Assembly: GCA_033064195.1 (NCBI GenBank)
Contig: JARBJD010000027.1
Coordinates: 1-64,000, forward strand
DNA length: 64,000 nt
Source of the DNA: Blattamonas nauphoetae
Taxonomy: Eukaryota > Preaxostyla > Oxymonadida
Direction of reading: 5' to 3'
Of the stretch, positions 33,081 to 42,788 are shown piece by piece; position 1 is the stretch's first letter, and each line of letters begins with the position of its first letter. A program made the position numbers and the translations under genes. Under the pieces are notes generated by a model that ran no database searches, was not told the DNA's origin, and worked only from the letters and a program-made list of their open reading frames with translations.

Positions 33081-33389
33081 AAAGGTTATTGCCTCTCATT
33101 GAGGCATTTGTGGCAGTGAGCAGGTGGCAGTGATAAGTTTGATGTTCTGAACCAGGTGCCTTTCGTTTTGTGGGAAAGTACACCACTTAAGATAAGTACA
33201 CCCTTCATGTCCAGAGCTGGCTGAATCGTTTCATCACTCATTTTGTTCTTTCCATCACGTTCGACTTATTCATTCGTGGTTGTGAAAAAACTGGCGCAAA
33301 TTGGATTCATCGTCAGAGGTTCTCGTGATCGTCCCAAAATACTGTTCGCCCTAACTCCCTCACCAGAATTGAAAGTTTCCGCATCACCA
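33081..33389. other. Intergenic spacer
   Basis: About 310 bp lie between the long helical-repeat gene and the first ARM-like paralogue. No motif is apparent. An open frame (from about 33243) runs into the first exon of the next gene, so that exon may start further upstream than ATG 33390. Confidence 0.4.
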
Positions 33390-35248
33390 ATGATGTCTTC
33401 CGATGGTATCTTTCATTGTCTCCCCATTACCATGTGATTGCTCCAGAATACGACCCCTTCCTGAACTGGAGTCCAGAGCATCAAATCGCAGCTGATTCTT
33501 TCACACGTCCTTTCCTCTCTCTTGTTTCAATAGTGAGAGATGGCTACAGTTTTGATGATGAGCTTGTCCGACATGCTTCAGTGTTCTTTGTGTCACTCAG
33601 TCTGACTGTCGATAGCATGGATACTGCCAATGACTTTTTGAAGGTCATTGAACAAGATTCAACAGGCCCAGGCGTCATGTTTGTTGATTCGATCACTGTG
33701 CTCTTATTTTCACCCCATCGGTCGATCTGCAGAGATACACTCACTTTTGTCTGCCAATGTCTTTATTTGTGTTACGTATCCAATATCCTTGCCCTTGTCT
33801 CCGCAAAACTCATCCCCAGCATCATTTCGACACCACATCTTCGTGATCTCTCTCGGCTTTTCGATAAAGACATTCTGTCCAACATTCTCACTATTTTCGA
33901 CCATGTCATCGCTCTCGCCTCACCTAATGCGATCAAAAATCGTCTCCCCTATTTCGGCATCAACACTGAATCAGTCCGAGATGTGGTGTTGGGCATACAT
34001 TCGGTATGTAGGTCAATCTTCGGAATGTTGGTTATTGACATCTGGCCCAATACTATGATGACTTCTTGCAACTAAAAGGGGTGGAAAATGAAGAGAGGAC
34101 GAACATCCATACCATCGCGGAGTGAGTCGTCTGAATCATATCTTCCAGGAAAGTTCTTGAACTTTTGGGTCGTTCATTTTCGAATCGCAGATTTTATGTT
34201 CAATATGCATCTTTTGTTGAAAAAATGTCTGAATCTATCTCAATTTGAGAAATAAATGGAATATTCTGAGAAAGACAAGTGATATTCAGATAGTTAGGGG
34301 AAAAATTCGACTTTCTGACTCAAAGAAAAAAAGTGTGTTTCTGCTCCATTCAGAGACCATCATGCTACAAAAAGTCGCCACTGATGCATACAGCATAAAT
34401 AAATCCGTTCTGAGAGTGAAGACTCTAATATGTCACTTGGACTTTTAGAAATTCAGATCTTTTTTTCAGATCACATTCTTTGTCTTCCTGAGTGTAATTG
34501 GTTGACTCACAAATGAATGGTATGGAATTGCCTTCATTTTTTATGACATATTCGTTCGTAATTTGAGAGGTAAAAAGATTCATGGTTGAACAATGTCTCT
34601 TCAAAAGTGGCTACATGTTAAACAATGAACCTGCTTGATTGAACAGCTTTATTCCACTTCCATCGGGAGAGACATTCAGTTTTGACATGACCTATATATC
34701 GAATTTTGTGACCTACAAACCGAATATTCTTGACCTACATACCGAAGCAACCTACATACCGAAGATTAACCTACATACCGAATCCATGCCTGGTGTTGTA
34801 TGAAGTTCTGATCCCAATCGAACCAACTCTCGTCCAGATCGGTCGCAATCCTCACATCATGAGGTGGAACGGTGAATACGGACAAATGTTGGACTTACTG
34901 TCCAAGATCTTTGATGTGAGTGCCTTCCACCAACCAACACTTGATTTTGTTTGTTCTTCTACCATCCCGTTGGTCTTCCAGTCACTTCTCTCAAAAGTGG
35001 AAAAAGAAACCACAATACACCATCTCATTTGGGTCATGTTCGAAAATATCCAAATGTGGGAAGCAGATGGAATCGAAACTGTGCGAAGAGGAAGATTAGT
35101 GTTGGAGACACTGGAAAAAGAAGGTTTTTTCGAATATATCGAAACAACACTTCTTCACAACACTTTAACACACAATTTTGAGGATATATGGACCCGTTCA
35201 TTCATTCTTCTCCAATGTTCTGGAATCAACTGTCATTGTTCTGAATAA
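33390..35248 (+). pseudogene. ARM-like family paralogue A, split by a TIR element
   Basis: Exon 1 (ATG 33390, MMSSD) is spliced over 33406-33446 (41 nt, GTATCT...TCCAG) to EYDPFLNWSPEHQ, the hallmark start of this family. Helical repeats follow (SLVSIVRDGYSFDDELVRHA, VFVDSITVLLFSP) to SVRDVVL at 33991. There a 799 bp element interrupts. The frame resumes exactly at 34799 with YEVLIPIEPTLVQ and ends at TAA 35246-35248. Unspliced reading into the element stops at 34075. In paralogue B the same junction reads VRDMVLHEVFIPMEPSL without interruption. Its C-terminus differs from B and C. Such proteins are numerous in oxymonads and of unknown function. The insertion probably inactivates it. Confidence 0.8.
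33992..34790. mobile_element. Non-autonomous TIR element (GGCAT ends) in ARM-like gene
   Basis: The 799 bp insert has an exact 8-base target duplication TGGTGTTG (33984-33991 and 34791-34798). Its ends start GGCATACATTCGGTATGTAG and, inverse at the right, GGCATGGATTCGGTATGTAG. The right end has four or more direct units of TTCGGTATGTAGGT and the left two, one diverged. There is no open frame of note. It shares the GGCAT start, 8-base duplication and direct-repeat ends with the 385-1051 element but not its unit sequence. Confidence 0.85.
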
Positions 35249-35578
35249 GTCGCTCGTAGCAACTCAACAATCAGTATCAAACGTTTCACTCCAATTCCTC
35301 TGCTTCCTCCCCTTCGACAACCGTTCTGTTCGGTTTTCAGTTCTCCATACTTCTTCATTTGTCATAAGCTCTCTGTCCCGTCAGAATAACCATCGGTCTT
35401 GTGGAAGTCCTCAGAGTCGGAGATTGTTCCTGAAGCAACCTGTCTCCTGAACAACCATTGTTCTTCATTGATATCACTTCTGTCATGTTTTCCTGAAGAA
35501 TCATCTTGTTTCACAACGCATGAAGTGCAACCTGGATCACAGAACTGGGATTTCTTGATCGTCCCATTGTCGAATTCA

Positions 35579-36830
35579 ATGAGTCGCAGTCTTACACTTA
35601 GTGAAAAGGTTTTCAACAGCCGAATATTTTCAGACGGTATCCGTCATTTTCTCCTCATTTCAAATGAATTATGAAGAATACTCTCCATTCATTGATTGGG
35701 AACTAGAATATCGCACCTTCATTCATCCTCTTGCAGAAGCCTTCCGCTCTCTTGTATTAATGGTTAGAAATGGCTACATATTTGATGGTGAGCTTCTTGA
35801 CAAAGTGAAAGTGCTACTTTCTACGATTCGTAAACACACAAAACGCTCAAAGGATGTCGAGGAGTTTCTGAATCTCGTTGAAGGAATCCCCACAATATCC
35901 CCGGAATTATCAATGAATTTGATCACTCGACTCAAAGACTCATTTTATTATCATCGTCAAATCACAATCGATGATGAGTTGGAGGATTGTGAACCAGACG
36001 ACACATATGTTGTTACAGCGTTTGTGGATTCGATCGTTTTTCTATTATCGGAACCAGATGCACCATTCGTTGTTGATATACTCAACCTCGTTCGACACTG
36101 TCTCGATCATTGTTCATCGTCGTACAGATTTGCCCTTGTTGCTGAAAAAGTCATTCCAAGAATCCTTTCAACGCCATGTCTGGAGGATCTCTCTGGTTTT
36201 GCGTCTATCACCCTCTTATTGGAGACTACCATGATTCTTGACAGCTGTCTCTGGCTCTCCTCAACTGACGGAATCAACATCATCCGAACCACATCCGATG
36301 TTGACCTTCAATATGTCCGAGATATGGTGTTGCATGAAGTGTTCATCCCAATGGAACCATCTCTCATCCAGCTCAGGCACAGTCTCGATATCTCGTATTT
36401 GTTTGAGTGTGATTCCACATTGCGATTATTGGCCAGAATCTTTGAAGTAAGTGCATTCCATCAACCAACCCTGGATTTCATCTGTTCTTCTCCGATCCCA
36501 ATGGTCTACCTGTCACTGCTCAGAGAAGTCGAAGACGATGACCCCAAACAATTCTTCATCGGGTTGATGAATGACAGTATCCGCAAATGGAAACATGATG
36601 GAGCGAGTACTTGGCGCAGAGGGAGACTATTACTGCAGACACTGGAGCGAGGAGGCTTTCTTGAAGGATTCGAACAAGAACTGCTGCACAGCGCTTCGGC
36701 GGAGAAAGGAAGGAAACTGAAGCTCCACTCATGCGACTTCCTGAACTTGCTAGGAATGAACTCTCCTCGGCCTGAATTGATAACTCAAAACAGATCAACC
36801 ACACTTCAAGCCGCCAATCTCTTCCAATGA
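35579..36830 (+). CDS. ARM-like family paralogue B, intact
   Basis: Exon 1 (ATG 35579, MSRSLTLSEKVFNSRIFSD) joins over an intron at 35637-35676 (40 nt) to EYSPFIDWELEYR, at the same codon phase and residue (D-E junction) as in paralogue A. The product is about 405 residues. It holds helical repeats with family motifs FRSLVLMVRNGY, VVTAFVDSIVFLLSEPD, FALVAEKVIPRIL, YVRDMVLHEVFIPMEPSL, FHQPTLDFICSSPIPMVY and the basic block RKWKHDGASTWRRGRLLLQTLERGGF. It ends at TGA 36828-36830. No transmembrane segment or signal peptide. Function unknown. If the intron is not removed, translation could begin at ATG 35664 inside it, but the conserved junction favours splicing. Confidence 0.85.
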
Positions 36831-36969
36831 CCACGTTGTGTCTGTCTCAAGGCAAAAATCACGTCCAGCTTATCCCTCTATCGCTTCTTCCCATCTGCAT
36901 CTTTTTTTGAGGAATCGAATCGTCGTTATTCAGATCCAACCAAACACATCGCCTCTCTCACCCATCAAA

Positions 36970-37015
36970 ACACATTAATTTTTCTGCTTAGTGTTTTTAG
37001 AAAATATGAAACATG
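36970..37015. mobile_element. Degenerate fragment resembling the mariner end
   Basis: GCTTAGTGTTTTTAGAAAATATGAAACATG is close to the stretch CTTAGCGTTTTTTGAAAATAGGAAACATG found inside the mariner arm near 26505-26540. Only about 45 bp match and no partner end was found, so this is at most a relic. It lies between paralogues B and C, where C has lost its 5' end. Confidence 0.4.
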
Positions 37016-37144
37016 AAAATGCGCATAAATCAATCAGAACGTGACCAAATCGAATAACAATTAGGTTGGGGCCACCACAAAATCTCCTTCTTCCTCTCCC
37101 AATGTTTTACGAACAAGTTTCAACGAATCACTTCGGAAACTATT

Positions 37145-38041
37145 TAGCATTATACTACTAATTCTGTCTCACATCCCTTCATCTCTCTTGTTTCAATGGT
37201 GAGAGATGGCTACAGTTTTGATGAAGAGCTTGTCCGACATGCTTCAGAGTTCCTTGATTCACTCAGGTTGACGATCAAAAGCCCGGAATCAATCGATAAC
37301 TGTTTGACGGTCATTGAACAAGACTCCCCACACCTAGCCGTGGTGTTTGTTGACTCGATCACAATGCTCCAATTTTCACCGTCCAACCGCCTTGCCTTTG
37401 TTTCCTCCGAACTCCTTCACAGAATCTCCTCGATATATTTTCTCCGAAATCTTTCTGTGATCGTTGCAAAGGTCGATCTGGTCGAAATCTTGACGATCTT
37501 CATTTCAGGGATCGACCTCTCACACTACTCTCTTCAAACTCTCGACACACATTTCGACATTGACCCTAATTCAATCAGAGATGTGGTTTTGCAAGAATTT
37601 CTGATCCCAATCGAACCATCTCTTGCCATTCTCAGTCGGAATCCTCACCTTTTGTCGTGGAACAATGAATGTTATTCCACATTGAAATTACTGACCAGCA
37701 TCTTTGACGTGAGTGCATTCCACCAGCCATTGCTGAATTTCATCTGTTCTTCTCCCATCCCAATGGTCTACCACTCACTGCTCAAAACAGTCGAAGACGA
37801 TGACCCCAAACAATTCTTCATCGGGTTGATGAATGACATTATCCGCAAATGGAAACACGATGGAGCGAGTACTTGGCGCAGAGGGAGAATATTGATGCAG
37901 ACACTGGAGCGAGGAGGCTTTCTCGAAGCACTCGAAAAGGAACTGCTGCACAACGCTTCATCAGAAGACAGAAGGAACGTGCGACTCCATTCATACGTAA
38001 TCATGAATTTACTGGGAATGAACTCTCCTCGGCCTGAATAG
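37145..38041 (+). pseudogene. ARM-like family paralogue C, 5'-truncated
   Basis: The frame enters at SHPFISLVSMVRDGYSFDEELVRHASEF, equal to about residue 30 of paralogues A and B. An in-frame TAG at about 37143 lies just upstream, and neither exon 1 nor the PFxxW start is present. The remainder is complete and ends at TAG 38039-38041. Residues from FICSSPIPMVY to the end are almost identical to paralogue B, suggesting gene conversion over about 300 bp. ATG 37196 could start a 281-residue product. The relic of a mariner-like end just upstream may mark the event that removed the 5' end. Confidence 0.75.
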
Positions 38042-38131
38042 ATCACTCCAAACACATCAACCTCATTTCAAGCCGCCAATCTCTTCCAATGACCCAGTTG
38101 TGGCAATCTCAAGGCAGAAAACACGTTCAGC

Positions 38132-38928
38132 CTATCCCTCTCTCGCTTTTCCCATTGGCAGACGGTCCCCAGGATTCTGTCGAAGCGAATCTCCGCATCG
38201 TTGGATTTCCGCCCTCAATGTTCTGAAGGATCGATTGGTAGCTCGAATATATATGGAAACATCGCATTTCCAAACATTTTTATGACACTCCGCGAAAATC
38301 CGAGAGGAAATGCCCTCTTCTCCGACTTCCAGAATCAGCATTCTGTGGACGAGTTTTTCGGCTGTCTCCCCTTCAACAGCACCTCTGCCGAAAAGAATGC
38401 TGATTGAGACCTGTTTCTCGACGATTTTTTCCTTCTTAAGGAAGAACCATGGATCTCCTTCGCTGTATTCCACGTTGAGACGTTCGTCACAAAGCCATAT
38501 CTCCGTCCAAACACCCAATCGTCCAACCACAAGACGAAGGTTCCCTGAAACGGAGCCTGCTGATCGAAGACTCCCTGTCCTGTCCACAAGACACTCAACT
38601 CATCGTCTCCATCAGTCGGAAGACACTCCAACACCAACCGAAGCACAGCTGAGCTCGCATCGAAATTCAGGAAAGGTCCATGCACAGTGTTTGCAGATGA
38701 AGCTGACAGAGTGAATGACCCTTTCTTGGATTTCGATGCGATCTCGGATTTGTTGCTCGATTCCACGCCAATCGTCAGTTCATTTGGATATTCTGATTGG
38801 AGCCGCACATCACATGACATCTCCATCTGACCAGCCGATCTCGTGAACAAACAAGAAGGAATCGAAGTGGATGGACGCTCCAAAGACACGACCGTCTTCG
38901 ATCTGACATCAAAATCGACGACTTTCAC
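38132..38928 (-). pseudogene. Decayed surface-protein fragment
   Basis: Two overlapping minus-strand frames (38335-38928 and 38132-38587) read as one protein with a frame change near 38480: VSLERPSTSIPSCLFTRSAG, then SFTLSASSANTVHGPFLNFDASS, then LSVLWTGQGVFDQQAPFQGTF, then LNVEYSEGDPWFFLKKEKIV. The Ser/Thr-rich beta-strand pattern resembles the non-helix tails of the secreted proteins nearby. No start is visible and weak similar reading continues up to about 39060. Probably a fragment left by rearrangement. Confidence 0.45.
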
Positions 38929-39454
38929 ATCGTCCGAGCATTCGAGGATTCAGATTCGACCCACACAGCTTCCTTCACGGCCATGCCTCTCGTCTTCCAG
39001 ATTCTCTCGTATTGGTTGGACCAAGCGGGAGAATGAAGAGAGTGAATCGATTTGAATCGCCTCAGCTCAGATCCTCGAGAAAGGGGGGAGTTGGATGGAT
39101 AGTCGCTGAGCGAACTGAACAGCGACAACTGCTCGCGTGACAAGCATCAAACAAGACGGGAGCGACTTTCAAGCAGAAAGAGAGACACCTCCCGAATCTG
39201 CCCACTCAGCCACAGCGAGCTTGATCAACCTCAGTCTGAGTGAAGCGACCAACACAGTCAGTCGTCTTCATGTCTCCACAACTTCACAATGCTTCGTTCA
39301 TAAACTCACATTCAATCACAAACAACGCCATTGGCTTCATCTTCACCCCTCCTGCTTCTGCAAACATGTTTGTGACTCTCTCTCTCTGCTTGTCTAGCAA
39401 ACAAAATGGAACGAGGAAGGTGTTGTGTGACGTTGCAAATCAAAATTACGAGTC

Positions 39455-40894
39455 TCAGAATCCAAGCAACACTGCGAGGAGAAGAGCAAATGTTGTGAAG
39501 GCAAGTGCGCTTCGTGCTCCAGAGTACAAACAGTCGACAAACTTCACCTCGTCGTCGAACTCCATCTTCACAGTGTATTCCCCACTCTTTCCCACAGTGC
39601 TCAACGGGATAGCAGCAACAGCCAAGTTCGATTGCCCCGATTGCGTGATCGTCACTCCCCCCTCCTTCAACTCCGTCTCCATCGTGCCAATATACCACGC
39701 CATCTCGTTCCAGCGAATGAGCTTGTCATCGACCTCTTCTGTGTGATAGCGAGGGGCGATGCTGACCTTCAGGCGAGTGAGCATTTTCGCGATGAGGAGG
39801 TTGCTGCTGGAGGTGAAAGTGGCAAGAAGGTTGTTGCCAAGGACATCCGAGGCTCCGCTTGATTTTGTGCTCATCTTCAGATTCGATCGGGAGAGTCGAG
39901 CTTTGGGGAAGACGAAGGCAGACGAGTTCATCGTCAAGTAGGATATTGTTCCCAGAAGAAACTTCTTGTCTTTGTCTTCGTAGTCGTACGGATTACAGTT
40001 GTCAGAAATAAACAACAACGGAAATTGCTCGATTCCAACAAGATCGTCGTCGGCATCGTAGAATCTCTTTCCTGAATCATGAATTGTGATGTTGAACGGC
40101 CCTGTGCCTCGCTTCTGAAGAGAGCAGACTATTCCTTTCGGGTGTAAGCTGGTCTGAGAATATGCATATCGTTGTGAAATGCTGATCTGGGATTTTTCGG
40201 TGTCAATGTCGTCGAGAATGAGAACACCAAGTTCGGGGTCTTCCACAATCACGTCTTGATGGAAATCTGACTGGTCATCTTCGTACATCGTCAGCGCACC
40301 TTTCTCCACAACAATCGCTGCCGACTCTTGGTCCCAAAATGTGGTTTCGAACTTCGATGTCAACTTCGTGAATGGTGTGGTTGGGGGAGCTTGAAGAGGG
40401 CGAACAATCAGGTTGCAGTGCAGGTCAAGCACGCCGTACTTTTCGACGCGAAAGACGTACCCTTTCTTTGTCCCGCCTGGTGTCCGAGATGTGGAAACAA
40501 TGAAGTTATCCTCTCTCGAAACGAGTCCGAGGCGCATCTCAGCGGATTTTGTGCCTTTGATCACGATTGTTCCGTGACCAGTCAGACCAACGTATTCATG
40601 ATCGGAACCGAGGTCACCGTTCACGAGCCCCATGATGATCTGGACGTCTTCGTCTTCTCCCTTTTTGAACTTGTCGGCATTCGAATCAAAAACAACTTCC
40701 CCAATCAATTTCGCATGGCCTTTGATCAAGATCATTGTTACGGTTGTCCAATTTGCGGTGTTGACTGCCAGGTCCAGCGAATGACACGCCGTTTCGGATG
40801 ACAAGCAGGTCTTGCTCTTGCCACCATATTCAAGGAAGATTGTATCACTCTCGGCCGACAAAACGACTGTTGTGAGGACAAAGACAATCATCAT
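39455..40894 (-). CDS. Secreted beta-helix-type protein with GPI-like tail
   Basis: ATG 40892-40894 begins MMIVFVLTTVVLSAESDT, a clear signal peptide. The sequence IFLEYGGKSKTCLSSETACHSLDLAV follows, the CxxxxxxC-SL entry motif of the oxymonad beta-helix proteins in this window. About 360 residues of beta-strand-rich sequence come next, and a hydrophobic C-terminus ALAFTTFALLLAVLLGF lies immediately before TGA 39455-39457, as in GPI-anchored proteins. The 46 codons upstream of this start are basic and lack a hydrophobic core, so the internal ATG is preferred. Total 479 residues, no break. It is predicted to sit on the outer membrane face. It is divergent from the 41166 gene, sharing a 270 bp promoter region. 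Confidence 0.85.
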   Translation of the reverse strand: MMIVFVLTTVVLSAESDTIFLEYGGKSKTCLSSETACHSLDLAVNTANWTTVTMILIKGHAKLIGEVVFDSNADKFKKGEDEDVQIIMGLVNGDLGSDHEYVGLTGHGTIVIKGTKSAEMRLGLVSREDNFIVSTSRTPGGTKKGYVFRVEKYGVLDLHCNLIVRPLQAPPTTPFTKLTSKFETTFWDQESAAIVVEKGALTMYEDDQSDFHQDVIVEDPELGVLILDDIDTEKSQISISQRYAYSQTSLHPKGIVCSLQKRGTGPFNITIHDSGKRFYDADDDLVGIEQFPLLFISDNCNPYDYEDKDKKFLLGTISYLTMNSSAFVFPKARLSRSNLKMSTKSSGASDVLGNNLLATFTSSSNLLIAKMLTRLKVSIAPRYHTEEVDDKLIRWNEMAWYIGTMETELKEGGVTITQSGQSNLAVAAIPLSTVGKSGEYTVKMEFDDEVKFVDCLYSGARSALAFTTFALLLAVLLGF

Positions 40895-41165
40895 CGACAA
40901 ATGTGGTCGGAAGTTGTCAAACTTTTTTTTGGCCCAAATGTGGACGAAAAATAAAATAAGTTTACGTCGAGCGAAGACCTCGACTCTTACGAAACAAATT
41001 TCGACCTCAGTGTGTTTACATCTTGTTTTCAACGCTACTTATGACTCAGAAAGTGAATGTATTGACGCATCGGATGATGGACAGATCAACCCATAACTGA
41101 TTTATCATGAAATTACATTCGGCGTTAAACTAAATCCGAGTATGGGAACGTAAATCACTTGAGTG
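40895..41165. promoter_or_regulatory. Divergent promoter region, partly duplicated upstream of the next paralogue
   Basis: This region separates two divergent secreted-protein genes. Its right half (about 41020-41165) recurs at about 42480-42620 before the second paralogue, with a block GTATGGGAACGTAAATCACT ending four bases before the GTG-ATG start in both. The similarity could be promoter conservation or just recent duplication. No core promoter motif was identified. Confidence 0.5.
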
Positions 41166-42248
41166 ATGTTCTTCCTGTTCGGGTTTCTCTCAGCTACAAG
41201 CTTCAGCACCCCAAACGCTCATGGTGACGTGCCCATCGCGGTTGATGTTCAAGAAGTTATCTACTTCACCGCGGGAGCCGTTGTCAAGATCACGTACAGC
41301 GAACCAGGATGTGTGCTCGAAAATGACTATTTGAGACTCACCTTCACGCCTGCAGATAGCTCCGGCCCATCCAAACAATATGGCAACTCTGTTACAAAAA
41401 GTGAGATTTCGGGGAACACGCTCGTCTTCAGGATTGGAGGCTTTGATCAAGAAGATGGGCTTGACTGGGATGTCCCGTACATTATCAGCAGTTACAACCA
41501 CAGTAAAACTAAAGTTGATGTTCAGACCAATTTTCCAATCACATTCGCCTTACCACCCCTCACCATGTCGTATGTCGTCCCCACGAAGGACACATACTAC
41601 CTCACGTTCACCCTGGACGAACCGTCACTCTATGGATACTCCTTCGATATCACTTTCTCATCGAAACAGAACAACGTGACAGTTGAGGGTAACGTATCTC
41701 CGTACAGCGACTCCTACACTATTACCTTAAGCATCGTTGACAAAGTTGAAAACTCACACGATCTTGAGATTGGAACCACATACACCATCACGGCCGAGGG
41801 ATTCCATGTCAGTCCATCAACAATCACGCCAGCTGACAACTACGTCTTGATTGGTTCGTCCAAGCTGACTCCAGCTGAAGAGGGGAAGAAACCAGACGGT
41901 GCGAAGGACAAGGTCACTCTCACTTTGGTCAACGAGCTCTTCACAGCCAGTCTTCCAGAAGACGCCAGCAAGCACCTCATGCTCCATGAAGGAAAACGAA
42001 CAGAGGTTGTCGCGGATCACACCCTCGACGAGAGCGACAAGTTCAAGTGGACGCCAGCGGCTGGCTCCCTCGCTGTGGAGTATGTGTTCAACGACTGCCC
42101 GATCAAGGCTGGAAGCACTGTCAGAGCCACCCTCGAAATGACTGGCGAGATCAAGTTCGAGAACCAGGACATCGAATACGCGGAAGGTGTGAAGAGCGTT
42201 GCCTCTGTTGCGGCTGCCCTCCTCGCTGTCCTAGCTTTCGTTTTCTGA
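41166..42248 (+). CDS. Secreted repeat protein with GPI-like tail (intact paralogue)
   Basis: ATG 41166 starts a signal peptide (MFFLFGFLSATSFS). The body of about 320 residues holds beta-sandwich-like repeats: VVKITYSEPGCVLENDYLRLTFTP, MSYVVPTKDTYYLTFTLDEP and DLEIGTTYTITAEGF, then KDKVTLTLVNELF. The C-terminus VASVAAALLAVLAFVF precedes TGA 42246-42248 directly, with no charged residues after it, which is typical of a GPI-attachment signal. 360 residues. The TYTIT/TLTL strands resemble the Ig-like modules of the large beta-helix proteins. It is probably an abundant surface protein. A GTG at 41163 is in frame but ATG is preferred. Confidence 0.85.
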   Translation: MFFLFGFLSATSFSTPNAHGDVPIAVDVQEVIYFTAGAVVKITYSEPGCVLENDYLRLTFTPADSSGPSKQYGNSVTKSEISGNTLVFRIGGFDQEDGLDWDVPYIISSYNHSKTKVDVQTNFPITFALPPLTMSYVVPTKDTYYLTFTLDEPSLYGYSFDITFSSKQNNVTVEGNVSPYSDSYTITLSIVDKVENSHDLEIGTTYTITAEGFHVSPSTITPADNYVLIGSSKLTPAEEGKKPDGAKDKVTLTLVNELFTASLPEDASKHLMLHEGKRTEVVADHTLDESDKFKWTPAAGSLAVEYVFNDCPIKAGSTVRATLEMTGEIKFENQDIEYAEGVKSVASVAAALLAVLAFVF

Positions 42249-42620
42249 GAAGTCGTAAGAAAAATGATCACTTTCTTTTGAACCAACCTTCTTCGATTGT
42301 ACCGAGCAGACCTTTGACCGTGGACTGCACTTCATCATCTTCGAAACTCTTCTGCAAGCATGTTTGTGACTCTCTCTCTGCTTGTCGTGCAAACAAAATG
42401 GAACGAGGAGAAGAGAAAATATTGTGAAGATCTGTATTCTTACTCTGCATATTTATATGTCGATGTGTTCTAAATCTCGTTTTTCAACGCTGTTCATGAC
42501 CCAGAAAGTGAATTTGTTGACGCATGGTTTCAAAGACAGATCAACCCATAACTGATTTTGGATGAAATTAAATTTGGCGTTAAACTGAATCCAAGTATGG
42601 GAACGTAAATCACTTGAGTG
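42249..42620. other. Spacer between tandem paralogues
   Basis: About 370 bp. Its left part (TTGAACCAACCTTCTTCGAT onward) recurs at about 56415-56500 downstream of the second paralogue. Another piece (CATGTTTGTGACTCTCTCTC) recurs at 39362-39420 behind the opposite gene. These are duplicated 3' flanks. The right part matches the 41020-41165 upstream region. Confidence 0.6.
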
Positions 42621-42788
42621 ATGTTCTTCCTGTTCGGTTTTCTCTCAGCTGCAAGTTTCAGCAACGAAATCGAAGAAGGTGAAGCACCTATTTTGATCGA
42701 GGTTGTTGAGTTCGACCATATCAACAAGAGAGCTGTTCTCAATTTCACGTTCAGTGAATACGGAGCGATATACATCGGCCACAATGTG

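Noticed and set aside
36955-37020. A second complete mariner copy near the mariner-like end fragment
   Set aside because: Only about 45 bp match; no second end and no transposase sequence nearby.
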